The notes under the pieces: model-generated
What the model was told of the DNA's origin: nothing
What the model saw: only the letters and a program-made list of their open reading frames with translations
The model's database searches: none
Part shown: in pieces, positions 48,765 to 58,952 of the stretch
Layout of the letters: the number at the start of each line of letters is the position of its first letter
Numbering within the stretch: the stretch's first letter is position 1
Translations under genes and position numbers: made by a program
Assembly (NCBI RefSeq): GCF_050003625.1
Contig: NC_134398.1
Location: 93,811,248 to 93,875,247, forward strand
Length of the DNA: 64,000 nucleotides
Origin: Haematobia irritans
Lineage: Eukaryota; Arthropoda; Insecta; Diptera; Muscidae
Direction: 5' to 3'

Positions 48765-49150
48765 TGTGGGTGGAATGTTGAAAATTTGGGCAAAAAATAC
48801 GACGATTATTAATAAATTTTTCTAATTTTAATCGATATTTTTGATTAATTGGCGGCTAAATTTGAGTAGACTTATTCGGCGGCTGCGTCGACTGTCAAAA
48901 ACTGGTCGGCGGCGACTGAAATCAGCGGCGCGACTCGGCGGCTTCATTCTCTGGTGGCGTCTCCAATTTTAGCCGCCACCGACCAATTTTTGCCAGCCGA
49001 CGCCGCAGCCGAATATATTGACTCATCTCGACTCAAATTTAGCCGCCAATTAATCGAAAATATTGATTAAATGAGAAAAATATTAATAATTGTATTTTTT
49101 TCCAAAATTTTTAAATTTCCACCCAAAATCGAACAGTATCAAATTGTTAT
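48765..49150. repeat. Palindromic element with a GC-rich core
   Basis: Outer arms match as inverted repeats: ttgattaattggcggctaaatttgag (about 48841-48866) pairs with ctcaaatttagccgccaattaatcgaaaa (about 49028-49056). The core is rich in gccg/cggc words, unlike the AT-rich surroundings. No terminal duplication was defined. It may form a strong hairpin. Confidence 0.7.
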
Positions 49151-49320
49151 AATAATTTAGCTCAGAAAATTTGAATGATCCCTGCCAGCATTTCAAAGTT
49201 CCATTTCATCCTCATCGCTACCACAGACTCGTAAGTGACACTACAACAATCGCCAACTATGGTGGGGGAAACATATCAAAAAGTTTGAAATGTACATGAA
49301 AGTATTTTGCCATCACTATT

Positions 49321-49799
49321 CCCAATAAACACACACGTTTGAAAAATGCTAAATTTCAAAAATTGTTCAAACATTTTTTCAAAGGATTAGGGTAATATGT
49401 TATTCAAATTGAGAAATTGTTGAGAAAATAGCGTTCTCAACTAAAAACAGAAATTACCCTCAACTGTAAAATTCAATACATTAGCAATAATTTCTCAAGT
49501 GTTATCCTCAAATTGAAATGCATCGCTGCTCAATAATTTCTCAAAGAATTTTCGATGTGAGTCAAATTAAAAACTAACATTGTTGCATATACTTTTCAAC
49601 CAAAATTTATATTAATGATATCCCCAAAGCCAAAATTCTATGAATTTTGTATAATTTATTCATTTTCGTCTAAATAAAATATATAATAATACACTACACT
49701 ACATAATAACTACAATACTAATTGAAAAATAAATATCATATTAAACATATTATCAAATAAGAACAAAACAAACATTATTTGAAAACACTTCTGCATAGA
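49321..49799 (-). mobile_element. CCCAATAA-type element, outer copy, first part
   Basis: It starts cccaataaacacacacg and corresponds to the right end of the family in reverse orientation. It continues after the inserted copy at 49800-51237, at 51238-51270 and 51508-51836. Confidence 0.7.
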
Positions 49800-51237
49800 C
49801 CCAATAAACACAGGATGAGCGTTTTTCAAATGCAACAACTTTTCAGTTTGAGGGTAAATATAATTTTCAACATAAATTCAACTTGACTTGAAATAGCTCA
49901 TCTTCAATACATATTCAAATTGTTTGCGCATTACTTCCAATTTGCCAAAATGTTGACGAAATCTTTGAAAAGGTGTTGAAGATAATATGAGAAAACTTTG
50001 ACAAAACACTACCCTAAAATGCAACGAAAAAAACATGTGGTTTTCAATACTTATTTGTGCAACGAAGTTCGTGGTCAACTGCAAGAAATTAAAAAAATGG
50101 AAAATTTTAGACAAATAACCAAATAGTTTATAAAAATAGGTACGAAAAAATGAAATAAAACTTTAAGGAAGTCACTAAATGTATATCTCTTTGCAGAAAA
50201 CTAAAATTATGGATTCTACGTTCTTGAAAACAATAAGAAGCTGACCGATGAAAAAATGGTGGACAATTAATCGGAACTGCTTCAAATAGTTTATAATAAT
50301 TGGTACGTCAATATGAAAAATTAAATCAACACTTTAGAGAAGTCATTAAATTTAAATCTCTTTGCAGAAAACTAAAATCTTTGGATGCTACATTCTTGCA
50401 AACATTAAGAAGCTGACCAATGAAAAATGAGTGGCTTATCGACAAGAAAAAGTTTCCAGAAACATTGCAAGTGCAACCAATTAAAATTGTTAAAAACAAC
50501 AAATTGTTGAAATCAACAACTTCTGGATGAAAATGTTTATCACATCGTCAGTTTAATTCATATGCTATTATCAGTTTTAAATTGATATTTTGTGAATTCC
50601 TTCTGCTGGAAATCAATTCTAACACGCGGTCCAGTACGTTCCTAATTTCAAATTGCCCGCATGTTAACAAATTTTAATGCTGTTTTATGACACCAAAAGG
50701 AAGGAAATCGAATTATCAATGCAAAAGTGTTTACTAATAATGTTTAAGATATTTAAAGTTTTGTTGTTTGTTTTTTTTTTGTACTAATTTGTTGATATGT
50801 TTAATAAGATTATTATTTATCAATTGGTATTGTAGTGTATTATGTAGTGTAGTGTATTATTATATATTTTATTTTGATGAAAATTAATAAATTATACAAA
50901 ATGCATAGAATTTTGGCTTTGACTTTCAATTTGAAGTGGGAATATCATTCATACAAATTTAGGTTGAAAAGTATTTGCAACGATGTTAATTTTGAATTTG
51001 ACTCGCATCGAAAATTGTTTGACAAATTATTTAGTAGCGATGCATTTCAATTTGAGGATAACATTTGAGATATTATTACTAATGTGTTGAATTTCACTGT
51101 TGAGGGTAATGTCTGTTTTTTGTTGAGAACGCGATTTTCTCAACAATTTCTCAACTTGAATATTACCCTAATCCTTTGAAAAAATGTTTGAAAAATTGTT
51201 GAAATTTGGCATTTTTCAAACGTTTGTGTTTATTGGG
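49800..51237 (+). mobile_element. CCCAATAA-type element nested in another copy of its own family
   Basis: This complete element runs from cccaataaacacaggatgag to gtttgtgtttattggg, about 1.44 kb. It is inserted in the outer reverse copy, whose sequence reads across as gcataga...agataattcg. It contains the recurring 64-codon frame at 50874-51068. No transposase is seen. Confidence 0.78.
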
Positions 51238-51270
51238 AGATAATTCGATTTCCTTCCTGTTTGTGTCATA

Positions 51271-51504
51271 AGGTGGGTACTATGTTTGGTTTTCGAGTTG
51301 AAAACCACTTTATTTTCGCGATTACTTTTCTTTAAATAATCGAAATTATAATTGATAACAAACCTATTCCTGCAACGTCTTGTCGAAATCTAGAGGAACA
51401 AGAAACTGCGCATCAATTGAGTCAATTTATCTGCTTTGTATTGAGCTGTTTTAATAAAGTAACCACGAAAATGTCAACGCGAAAAGCGAACATAGTACTT
51501 ACCT
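51271..51504. mobile_element. AGGTGGGTACTATGTTTGG MITE
   Basis: This 234-bp copy has ends aggtgggtactatgtttgg and aacatagtacttacct and the trinucleotide ATA on both sides. It interrupts the outer CCCAATAA element, whose uninterrupted form (gtgtcataaaac) is seen at 35351. Confidence 0.85.
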
Positions 51505-51507
51505 ATA

Positions 51508-51836
51508 AACTGCATTGAAATTAATTAATATGCTGGCAATTTGAAATTAGGATCGTGCCGGATGTCCAGCAGAAGGAATTCACATAATATCCATTTTAAC
51601 CTGATAATAGGATGTAAATTAAACAGACGATGTGATGCACATTTTCATCCAGAAGTTAATGATATGGAATAATATGAAGTTTTTAAGAATTTTAATTGGT
51701 TGCACTTTGAAATGTTTCTGGAAACTTTCGATAAGCCACTCATTTTTCATCGGCCATCTTCTTAATGTTTGCAAAAATGTAGCATCCAAAGATTTTAGTT
51801 TTCTGCAAAAAGATTTAAATATAGTGACTTCTCTAA
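51508..51836 (-). mobile_element. CCCAATAA-type element, outer copy, last part
   Basis: This is a diverged reverse-orientation continuation (gatgtgatgcacattttcat and tttctgcaaaaagatttaa). It stops at the MITE beginning at 51837, and the expected continuation is not found beyond that MITE. Confidence 0.65.
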
Positions 51837-52268
51837 AGGCCGGTACTCTGTTCGGATTTCGCGTTGAAACTCCATACAAAACCAAAAAATGCGAAAAATT
51901 TGCGAAATTTTTTCCATTTGTGATACTTTGTTTTTTCGTGTTGAAAAACTGACGTTTATAGCACGGCGCCATTTGCAATGTGAATTAAGAAATAATTTAT
52001 TTATTAAAAACTATTTGTGCGGGTTTATAAATCAAACACGGACCATATTTTTGTTCCGAAACTATACAAAGGATCAAAGGAATAGCAGATCAATTGCCCA
52101 AGGAAAAATAAAATGTTATTTTGTAAAAACAAGCAACAACCACCAACTTAACCCAATATCGCTCCCTGTAAAATAGCGCTCCAAGCTACCTAAAAAAACG
52201 CCGCTTCCTATGTGCGAAATAATGGTTTCCATAAAAATTTTTCGCAAGAATGAACATAGTACCGGCCT
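51837..52268. mobile_element. AGGCCGGTACTCTG MITE, canonical copy
   Basis: This 432-bp element has ends aggccggtactctgttcgg and gaacatagtaccggcct, with TAA on both sides (51834-51836 and 52269-52271). It has the same family as 60506-60936 and, in rearranged form, 54622-55276. Interior short frames are not genes. Confidence 0.88.
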
Positions 52269-52271
52269 TAA

Positions 52272-52336
52272 GTCGGGAACAGTGACTTTTGCTTAGGAAC
52301 TACCCTTGAACGTTAGTTATATTATAGTTAGGCTTA
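52272..52336. repeat. Fragment matching the interior of the Harbinger derivatives
   Basis: gtcgggaacagtgacttttg and actacccttgaacg match 42388-42425. This suggests that the Harbinger element landed in a remnant of the same derivative family. Confidence 0.65.
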
Positions 52337-52575
52337 AGGTAGATACTATGTTCGGTTTTCGAGCCGAAACTCCATATAAAAACCAATTTGGGAAAAATGT
52401 GCGAAATTGTTTTCCGTTTTTGATACGTTGTTTTTATTCAACTCGAAATTTGACATTTAACTGCAAAGCGCCACCTACAACGTCAGCGTTACAGCACAAC
52501 AACAACAAACATCCTAATCGTTAGCTAAGTTCGTCAGCGTCAGTGTTGTTTTTGAAAATTAGAAATTTGTTTGAA

Positions 52576-53432
52576 ATGGAAAATAAAATAAAAAAGTAAG
52601 ACTAAGCTCTGAAGTGAAGCAGCAAATTTGTCAAGCTGTGGAAAAACATCCCATTATATGGAATAAATTGGAAAAAGGCCATTCGAACAGGAACGCCATA
52701 CAAAAGGCTTGGGTGGCGGTTTCTGAGGAAATTGGAATCAGTGGTAAAGTTATTTGTTAAAATTTTTAAATAACCACTAAATTTGTGTGTAGAAAAATTA
52801 TGCAGAAATGGTTGGAGAAGCGTTATGGACAGTAGACGTTACCAAAAAAGAAAGACGGTAAAATCTGGTAGTGCATGTGACCCTCCCCTGGATATGGAAT
52901 GCGAGTATTTGGATAATTCCAGCGAACCGTGGGAATTTGAAGAAAATTTGCAATTTTTAGAGGAAGCGGAAACTTTGCGAGTGTAAGTAAAGATTTTAGT
53001 TTAATTTAATTACAACTAAAGTGTTTTTTACATTTCCTATTGTTTGTAGTACGGACAGTTCCATTGTGTTCGAAAATGATTTTGAATTGGAAGAAGCTCA
53101 AGCATCCTCATCATCATATTCATTTGTAAGTAGGATATAAAAGAAATGGCGAAGTAGATTTTACATATGCAAATATCACATTTCAGAACAATTCTGCAAG
53201 CACAAAGGATCCTCGACGCGACAGTGATCGATCTGATTTGGAAGCTGAACTGGTGAAATCTGTTTCCAAAATGGTTAATATTGCAGAACGAGGAAAAAGT
53301 AGCCATTCTGGATTTTTAGGCTGCATCAGTTCGATGATGGATACTTTTGACAGCGACGATATAGCCGAATTTGAAGGAAGGATAGTGGAAATAGGTTTTG
53401 AAATACGAAGAAGAAACAAAATTAAAAAATAG
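52576..53432 (+). CDS. MADF/BESS-like DNA-binding protein of the Harbinger element (four exons)
   Basis: Inferred exons are about 52576-52743, 52793-52982, 53050-53126 and 53187-53432, each joined by GT...AG introns of 49-67 bases with matching phases. The first two encode a MADF-type domain (EVKQQICQAVEKHPIIWNKL, AWVAVSEEIG, CRNGWRSVMDSRRYQKRK). The last ends with a BESS-like helix (SSMMDTFDSDDIAEFEGRI) before TAG. PIF/Harbinger elements encode such a Myb/SANT- or MADF-like partner, which carries the transposase to DNA in the nucleus. The only visible ATG (52576) is out of frame with the MADF reading across the A-rich run 52588-52595, so this copy may have a 1-2 base slip. It is transcribed opposite to the transposase. 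Confidence 0.78.
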
Positions 53433-53821
53433 ATCGATTGTTTTTTCTTTTTTATTACGTTTTTATTTTTTCTTTTTTATTACGATTTTATTTTTTTATT
53501 TTTGTAGCAGTTTGACTGTTTTTTAATAACAAGTATGCATTATTTTTTTTTTTATTTTAGTAGCAGTTTGACTGTTTTTTATGACAAAAATGAATTCAAT
53601 TTTTTAATTTTACTTCTTATTTTACATTATTCTTTTACGTTATTTAAAGTACTTTTACTTTATATACATTAAATTAAACTTAAGATTATTAAATATAAGT
53701 GAATCTAGTTGAATTTTTTTAAAGGCATTTTAAATGCATTTTAAGTACCTGATTAGAATATTCAAAAAGTTGCAGTATGAATATTTTTTGTAATAAAAGA
53801 AAATGAATTTCAAATGAATTT
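53433..53821. other. AT-rich spacer between convergent MADF and transposase genes
   Basis: Runs of T and repeated tagcagtttgactgtttttta (about 53508 and 53561) fill the gap between the two convergent stop codons. It probably holds the polyadenylation signals of both genes. Confidence 0.6.
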
Positions 53822-54500
53822 TTATTCCAAGTAAGCATATTTTCTCTGCCAAGGTAAAGATCCCTCTTCGGAGTTGAAAAAATCTTTTATTGTATCGCGA
53901 ACTATTATACCAGATTCATGTGATCTTCCTTGTGATCCATAGTTGATGTCAGAAAAAAATAAGGAATCCGGCTTCAAAGCATGCCGAAATCGGCCACGTA
54001 CCACTTCACCATTTTTAGTCTCCGTATCAGGTAAAAGTGGATGACAGTATTTACGTTTTCGAGTTCTTATCATAAAATTATGCAAATATACAAAGGTCTT
54101 AATAATTTTTTTGGCTCTATCAGGTCCACAGAACATGGTTTTTGAAAGGCAAACATTTTTGGAGCACATAATACCAAAAGCATTTTCCACGCAACGTCGG
54201 GCTCTGCTGAGACGATAATTGAAGATTTGCTTCTCCTCGTCTAAAACTGCATTCCTAGTGGGCTTGTAAGGTTTCATAATTCGATGATGTAGCGGGAATG
54301 CATCATCCGCTACGAATACGTACGGATAACCCATAGCGTTGGATGAGGGAAAAGGCAGAATATTTTGTTTTATTGCTTTTCCTAGACTACAAGTTCGAAA
54401 AATTCCTGCGTCCCCTTCTGAACCATAAGCCCCTATATCAAAATATGCGAAGGAGTAATCGCCATTTGCGACAGCCATAAGTACAATGCTAAAATAACCC
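53822..54500 (-). CDS. PIF/Harbinger transposase, last exon (DDE_Tnp_4 nuclease)
   Basis: The exon starts after the acceptor at 54501-54502 with GYFSIVLMAVANGDYSFAYF and runs to the stop at 53822. Motifs include DIGAYGSEGDAGIF, YVFVADDAFPL, MKPY, NYRLSRARRCVENAFGIM and LHNFM, the order of HARBI1-type nucleases. The conserved D in VADDAFPL and E in CVENAFG are present, so the catalytic core of this exon looks intact. The intron before it (54501-54555) is 55 bases. The upstream exon is interrupted by a MITE, so this copy should not give full-length enzyme, although the exon itself is open. Confidence 0.88.
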
Positions 54501-54555
54501 TGTAGCAAATAGACAATATTTTAGTATAATAATTTTGATATATAAGATCACTCAC

Positions 54556-55481
54556 TTTGTAGTTGTAAAATAAACTTCCTGACTTTGGGGGGCATTTTAT
54601 AGAAACATGCTTCCCATCTAAAGGCCGGTACTCTGTTCGGTTTTCGCGTTGAAACTCCATACAAAATCAAAAAATGCGAAAAATTTGCGAAATTTTTTCC
54701 ATTTGTGATACTATGTTTTTTCGTGTTGAAAAACTGACGTTTATAGCACGGCGCCATTTGCAATGTGAATTAAGAAATAATTTATTTATTAAAAACTATT
54801 TGTGCGGGTTTATAAATCAAACACGGACCATATTTTTGTTCCGAAACTATACAAAGGATCAAAGGAATAGCAGATCAATTGCCCAAGGAAAAATAAAATG
54901 TTATTTTCTAAAAACACGCAACAACCATCAACTTAATCCAATATCGCTCCCTGTAAAATAGCGCTCCAAGCTACCTAAAAAAACGCCGCTTTCTATGTGC
55001 GAAATAATGGTTTCCATAAAAATTTTTCGCAAGATTTGATCCTTTGTATAGTTTCGGAACAAAAATATGGTCCGTGTTTGATTTATAAACCCGCACAAAT
55101 AGTTTTTAATAAATAAATTATTTCTTAATTCACATTGCATATGGCGCCGCGCTATAAACGTCAGTTTTTCAACACGAAAAAACAAAGTATCACAAATGGA
55201 AAAAATTTCGCAAATTTTTCGCATTTTTTGGTTTTGTATGGAGTTTCAACGCGAAAACCGAACAGAGTACCGGCCTTAAAGCTCCAAGGCAATTCGGAAA
55301 ATCCCATTTCAAAAATGTTTCAGCATTTGCCTTCAGGTTACCGCTAGATATAGCTGGAATTTCTGATTTCAATGCTGTGCAAATAGCATTGCAGACGTCA
55401 TCCAAAATTTTTCCAAAATGCTGCTTGCTTATTCGATATACGGATGCTATATGGCGTTGTAAGGATCCACATGCAAAATAT
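54556..55481 (-). pseudogene. PIF/Harbinger transposase, middle exon, split by a MITE
   Basis: The exon opens at 55481 with YFACGSLQRHIASVYRISKQ, a helix-turn-helix, and runs to FLKWDFPNCLGAL. The MITE 54622-55276 with its TAA duplication follows, after which coding resumes as DGKHVSIKCPPKSGSLFYNY to the donor at 54555. GALDGKH normally holds the first catalytic aspartate, and the insertion splits it. The acceptor (55482-55483) and donor (GTGAGT) are intact. The exon before it is 2.4 kb away. Confidence 0.85.
54622..55276. mobile_element. AGGCCGGTACTCTG MITE inserted in the transposase exon
   Basis: This 655-bp element has TAA on both sides (54619-54621 and 55277-55279). Both ends are the same type of terminus (aggccggtactctgttcgg), and the second half repeats the first in inverted order from about 55034. 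It is therefore a palindromic dimer of the canonical 430-bp MITE, lacking one end. Confidence 0.88.
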
Positions 55482-55483
55482 CT

Positions 55484-57865
55484 GCAAGTAAATTAAAGCA
55501 AGAGATACATATAAATCCAAAGACACATTTACATCATCGGTACGGTTTAAAACTATGTGGTGTAGGAATTTTTGTTTTTAAAAAAGTGTGTTTTACATAT
55601 CATTGTTGCGTACTTTTTTAGGAATTAATTAAAAAATGAAAAATATAAATCAGAAAAATTATTACAAATATATAAATATTTAAAACTTAATGAAATTAAT
55701 TAAAATAATTAATAAAATAAACACATCGATTTTGAATATCAATCTGTTTATTCTAATGTGTTTGGATCAGTGCATAAGAATATAATAACATTCCTAATTG
55801 AAAACATGTCCAGAATATTATTTTATACACTTAACTTTTAGGACTGATGTAGCTAAACATGAGCTGCTATACGAACTTAAATAATAACACCAAACACAAG
55901 AAATAGATAGTTTAGTTTATAGTTTAGTCTAAGATAAACGAACATATCGTTTACATAGTCAGAGACAATGATCGTTTCTTAGTCCCCATCAATGTCTGTT
56001 TTCCTTCATACAAAACTCCCTGTGGTGTCTCAACAACTGAATCTTTGAAGGGGAATAAACTCAATGCATATTCTAGACTAGTCGAATAAGTCTTTTCGAA
56101 TAGAATATGAATTCACTCGGTATGTATTTTTGCATCTAATAAAAGTCTGCAAACATTTTATCGATCGTTGATCGTTGTATGAATTTGCAAGTGATTCCCG
56201 TAATTTGAAACCGCGCAATTGTAATTGTGTATGGACATGTTGAACTATAAGACGTATGGCTACTTTATTTTCACCTCCTCTTGAACAATTATATCTGCAT
56301 GATCCATTGTTGGTGCTATATAGTTCGCATATGAAGACTTTACCATATCTAAATATTGTTTTAACACTCAACTAAGATCCCGTCCACGTTGAGAAATATC
56401 TCTTTTGAGTCGCCGTGCTAGACGAATATCTGGGTATGTATCAACCAAAATTTTCATATACATCAATTTGAGTATCTCAGGGCTGTGGAATACCAGAATT
56501 CCTAAAAATATGATGACATTGGCACCATACATGGTTTTAGTATTTGCCTCTCGAGACTGAGTTACAAAATTGTAAACTGGCACTTCAACTTTTTTACCAT
56601 CTTTCAATTTTTTCATTACTTCTAAAAGAAGGTCAGTATCAAATGCGTCTGGGTGATCAAAGTTATACTCATTAACGGGCGCTTGCTCATGTTGCTTTTC
56701 ATTAAGGACCTTGTAGAAACAGTCCATAGACAGCAATGTAATCCAAGGTACATCAAGAGATTCTATTATTTTCTGGGCGACAGTGGGTTTTCCTGAAGCA
56801 CTTTCTCCACAAATTCCTATTATAAATGGTTCCACTTGTTGACCAGCGCAATTGTACCACGGAGGACGACCTGCTATAAATTGTGCGATTATTTGAACGA
56901 ATAACACATTCTGAGGGATTTGCTGTTGTGACTTGATTATTCATAGAAGCTGTCCGCTGTCTTCTGCGAGGTTGGCCAGTACGTGGTGCTGGTGACTCCA
57001 AACATTGTGGATTTTTTGCTGGCACTGTTGTTGGTGATGCAGGGCACCCTTAAAAGTCATTGTTTCCACATTTGGAGTCCACATAGAGTTGTTCGACCAA
57101 GTCTCCCCGATCATCACTATCAGAAGATGCAGAACTTGATGGGTTATAAAACTTTATTTGCCTTTGTGATACTACAGTCATTTCCATCAACGTATAAAAT
57201 CCAATCTGACAACAACATAGTCTCTTTTATCGACTGGCTCTTCGCTAAACATCCGTAATACCTTCATTGACTTGTCATTTGAGGTGTGCGCTACCTCTCC
57301 GAAAATTCGATTGGGCAAAAACATATTGGGTTCCAAGTTTTACCAATTCCGTATTTTTTTAGCCGAGAAAATAAAATAAAATGACATTTTGCCAACTTGT
57401 ACATGACATTGTTTTCATATGTTTCATATGCAATCTAAACAAATCTTGCTTACATATGTTTGCATTCAGGGATGGATGTTTAAATTACTAATTAGGGTGA
57501 CTAATATAAAATACATAACTAATGTAAAACATATATAATAGGTATATTCGCGCAATTTTCTAATAAAAGTGATACCTCACATTACACTTCCAAAATGCAC
57601 TTTAACTCGATTTCATTTGTAATTTTCATTGCAAAAACGGAATTTCAAATCCACTTTTAGTATATTTCGAGCCTAAAGTGAGTGAGTTATAATATACACA
57701 ACAGATATGTAATAGCTTCTAAAATAATTACATTTTGATTTGTTTTTTATGGTTGGTTTCTTCTTCAACTTTTTTTGGTTTTAATGAACATTGTGTTCAT
57801 TATATATCTAGCAATAAAGAGGCGAAGTGGGTTGAAAGACTACATGTTTTATAAAAATTACTTAC
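55484..57865 (-). other. Large intron of the Harbinger transposase, containing captured sequence
   Basis: Its donor is GTAAGT (plus 57860-57865) after the transposase exon ending KLAVVL, and its acceptor TTACTTGCAG lies at 55482-55491. The phase matches (exon ends with two bases, next begins with one). About 1.3 kb of it (55965-57290) is a decayed kinase gene, and the rest is AT rich without features I recognise. Confidence 0.65.
55965..57290 (-). pseudogene. UCKL-type uridine kinase fragment, broken
   Basis: Frame 56907-56368 reads [20 protein letters not shown], a P-loop-like [45 protein letters not shown] and [17 protein letters not shown]. These are signatures of the uridine-cytidine kinase-like proteins (Drosophila l(2)k01209, human UCKL1). 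The P-loop GKT/GKS is GKP here, so ATP binding should fail. After a gap it continues in another frame with ENKVAIRLIVQHVHTQL (56371-56078), and past a stop with a YALSLFPFKDSVVETPQG-like stretch. The N-terminal region (57025-56750) is in a third frame. The UPRT domain of the family is absent. It lies in the transposase intron, in the same orientation. Retrocopy or DNA capture are both possible. Confidence 0.82.
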
Positions 57866-58383
57866 TCCAACACGACTGCAAGCTTTTCTTTAGCACTAAT
57901 TCCATCCTTGGGATGAGTATTCCTTTTCGGTCTCAGTCTTTCTTCCACAAGATCGAATAGACAAAAGAAAGTCTCCGAGTCCATGTGAAAATTTTCCTTA
58001 AATTTACACTCCGACTTTAATAGGTCTTCGAACTGTGGATGATATATATAAATTATAGGGTGAGATAGGAGAGATCTCTTCTCGATTAGGTGATTGCTTA
58101 CACTGGTAGTGAAGCGGCCTTTATGATTCCTTTCTGCTAAGTACGTATTTTTTGGACTCCGTGAAATTTTTTCCTGTTGGCGGTGCAATTTAATAAATTG
58201 ATACACACCAACAGCGACTGATACCATAATGTTCAAATCAGGTGTGGTGTTGTAAGAAAGCACTTCTTGGACATTTTGATACATGCTTGATGAAATTGAT
58301 GATGAGTTTGAACTCAGCTCGTCATCGACTTCATCGGTGGAGCTCAATTCATCTTCATCTTCTTCTGATACATTTTCATTTTC
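57866..58383 (-). CDS. PIF/Harbinger transposase, N-terminal exon(s)
   Basis: The frame carries an acidic Ser-rich start (about 58383-58290), the QEKISRSPKNTYLAERNHKG region and the typical FKENFHMDSETFFCLFDLVE and RLRPKRNTHPKDGISAKEKL, then a donor at 57865. A 69-base in-frame GTAAGC...CACAG segment (58033-58101) is probably a small intron, giving GRF-TT followed by the EDLL helix as in relatives. There is no in-frame ATG before SSSMYQ and an in-frame TGA lies just upstream. A long form therefore needs an upstream exon spliced at about 58384. The CID exons supply one in phase. Confidence 0.75.
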
Positions 58384-58445
58384 CTTTCATATTAACGAAA
58401 CCGACATTATTATACAAAAATACATAAAAATAATAATACACTTAC

Positions 58446-58952
58446 AAAAAAGATCATTTCAACTGGTTGTAATTGGGGTTTTGCGACGATTGGCCAATTT
58501 GGATCCAAAGTATGGATTGTCATATCCAAATCATAGAGAACGTTATCAAGGAACGTCTTATTCCATGTATGCCTCAACTTGTACATCGCTTCCCTCGTTT
58601 TTTCATTCACCTGCAAATTGTATTTTGTGTTTTCCAATTGATGTTGCTCAAATTCTAAACTATTGCTTACCTTTTTAAATACTTCAGCAAATATATGAAC
58701 TATTCGTGCACTAAATTGTTTTGCGTACATACCACATTCATCGTTTTTGACTATTGCGTCAACCACATATAGTAATGGCAACAAAATTTGACCAGAAACT
58801 CGATATAAATATTTTTCCAATAATTTGGCTATATTATCGGAATCCTTTGTACATTTTAAAGCACACTCGGCAATGTTATTAATGTCTCTTGATTTATTTC
58901 CATTTAATTCCAACAGTTTTGAATAGAATCTTTCAATATTTTTGTTATCCAT
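58446..58952 (-). CDS. PCF11-type CID domain exons inside the Harbinger element
   Basis: From ATG 58952 the frame encodes IERFYSKLLELNGNKSRDIN, LLYVVDAIVKND, YAKQFSARIVHIFAEVFKK, a 60-base in-frame intron (58611-58670, GTAAGC...TTGCAG), then EKTREAMYKLRHTWNK, LYDLDMTIHTLDPNWPI and a GTAAGT donor (58440-58445). These match the order of the CID of PCF11-like cleavage factors, which bind the RNA polymerase II C-terminal repeat in the nucleus. Exons of 282 and 165 bases leave phase 0. An AG at 58384-58385 would join it in frame to the acidic start of the transposase, via a 62-base intron. It lies inside the right terminal repeat. Fusion to transposase is inference; an independent short gene or a captured fragment is the alternative. 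Confidence 0.7.

Noticed and set aside
51619..51978. 119-codon reverse frame and its overlapping plus frames
   Set aside because: They bridge a CCCAATAA fragment and a MITE, so they cannot be an ancestral gene.
57862..58952. A complete host PCF11 gene at this place
   Set aside because: Only the N-terminal CID is present. The rest of PCF11 is absent, the exons lie inside transposon ends and the downstream exons are transposase.
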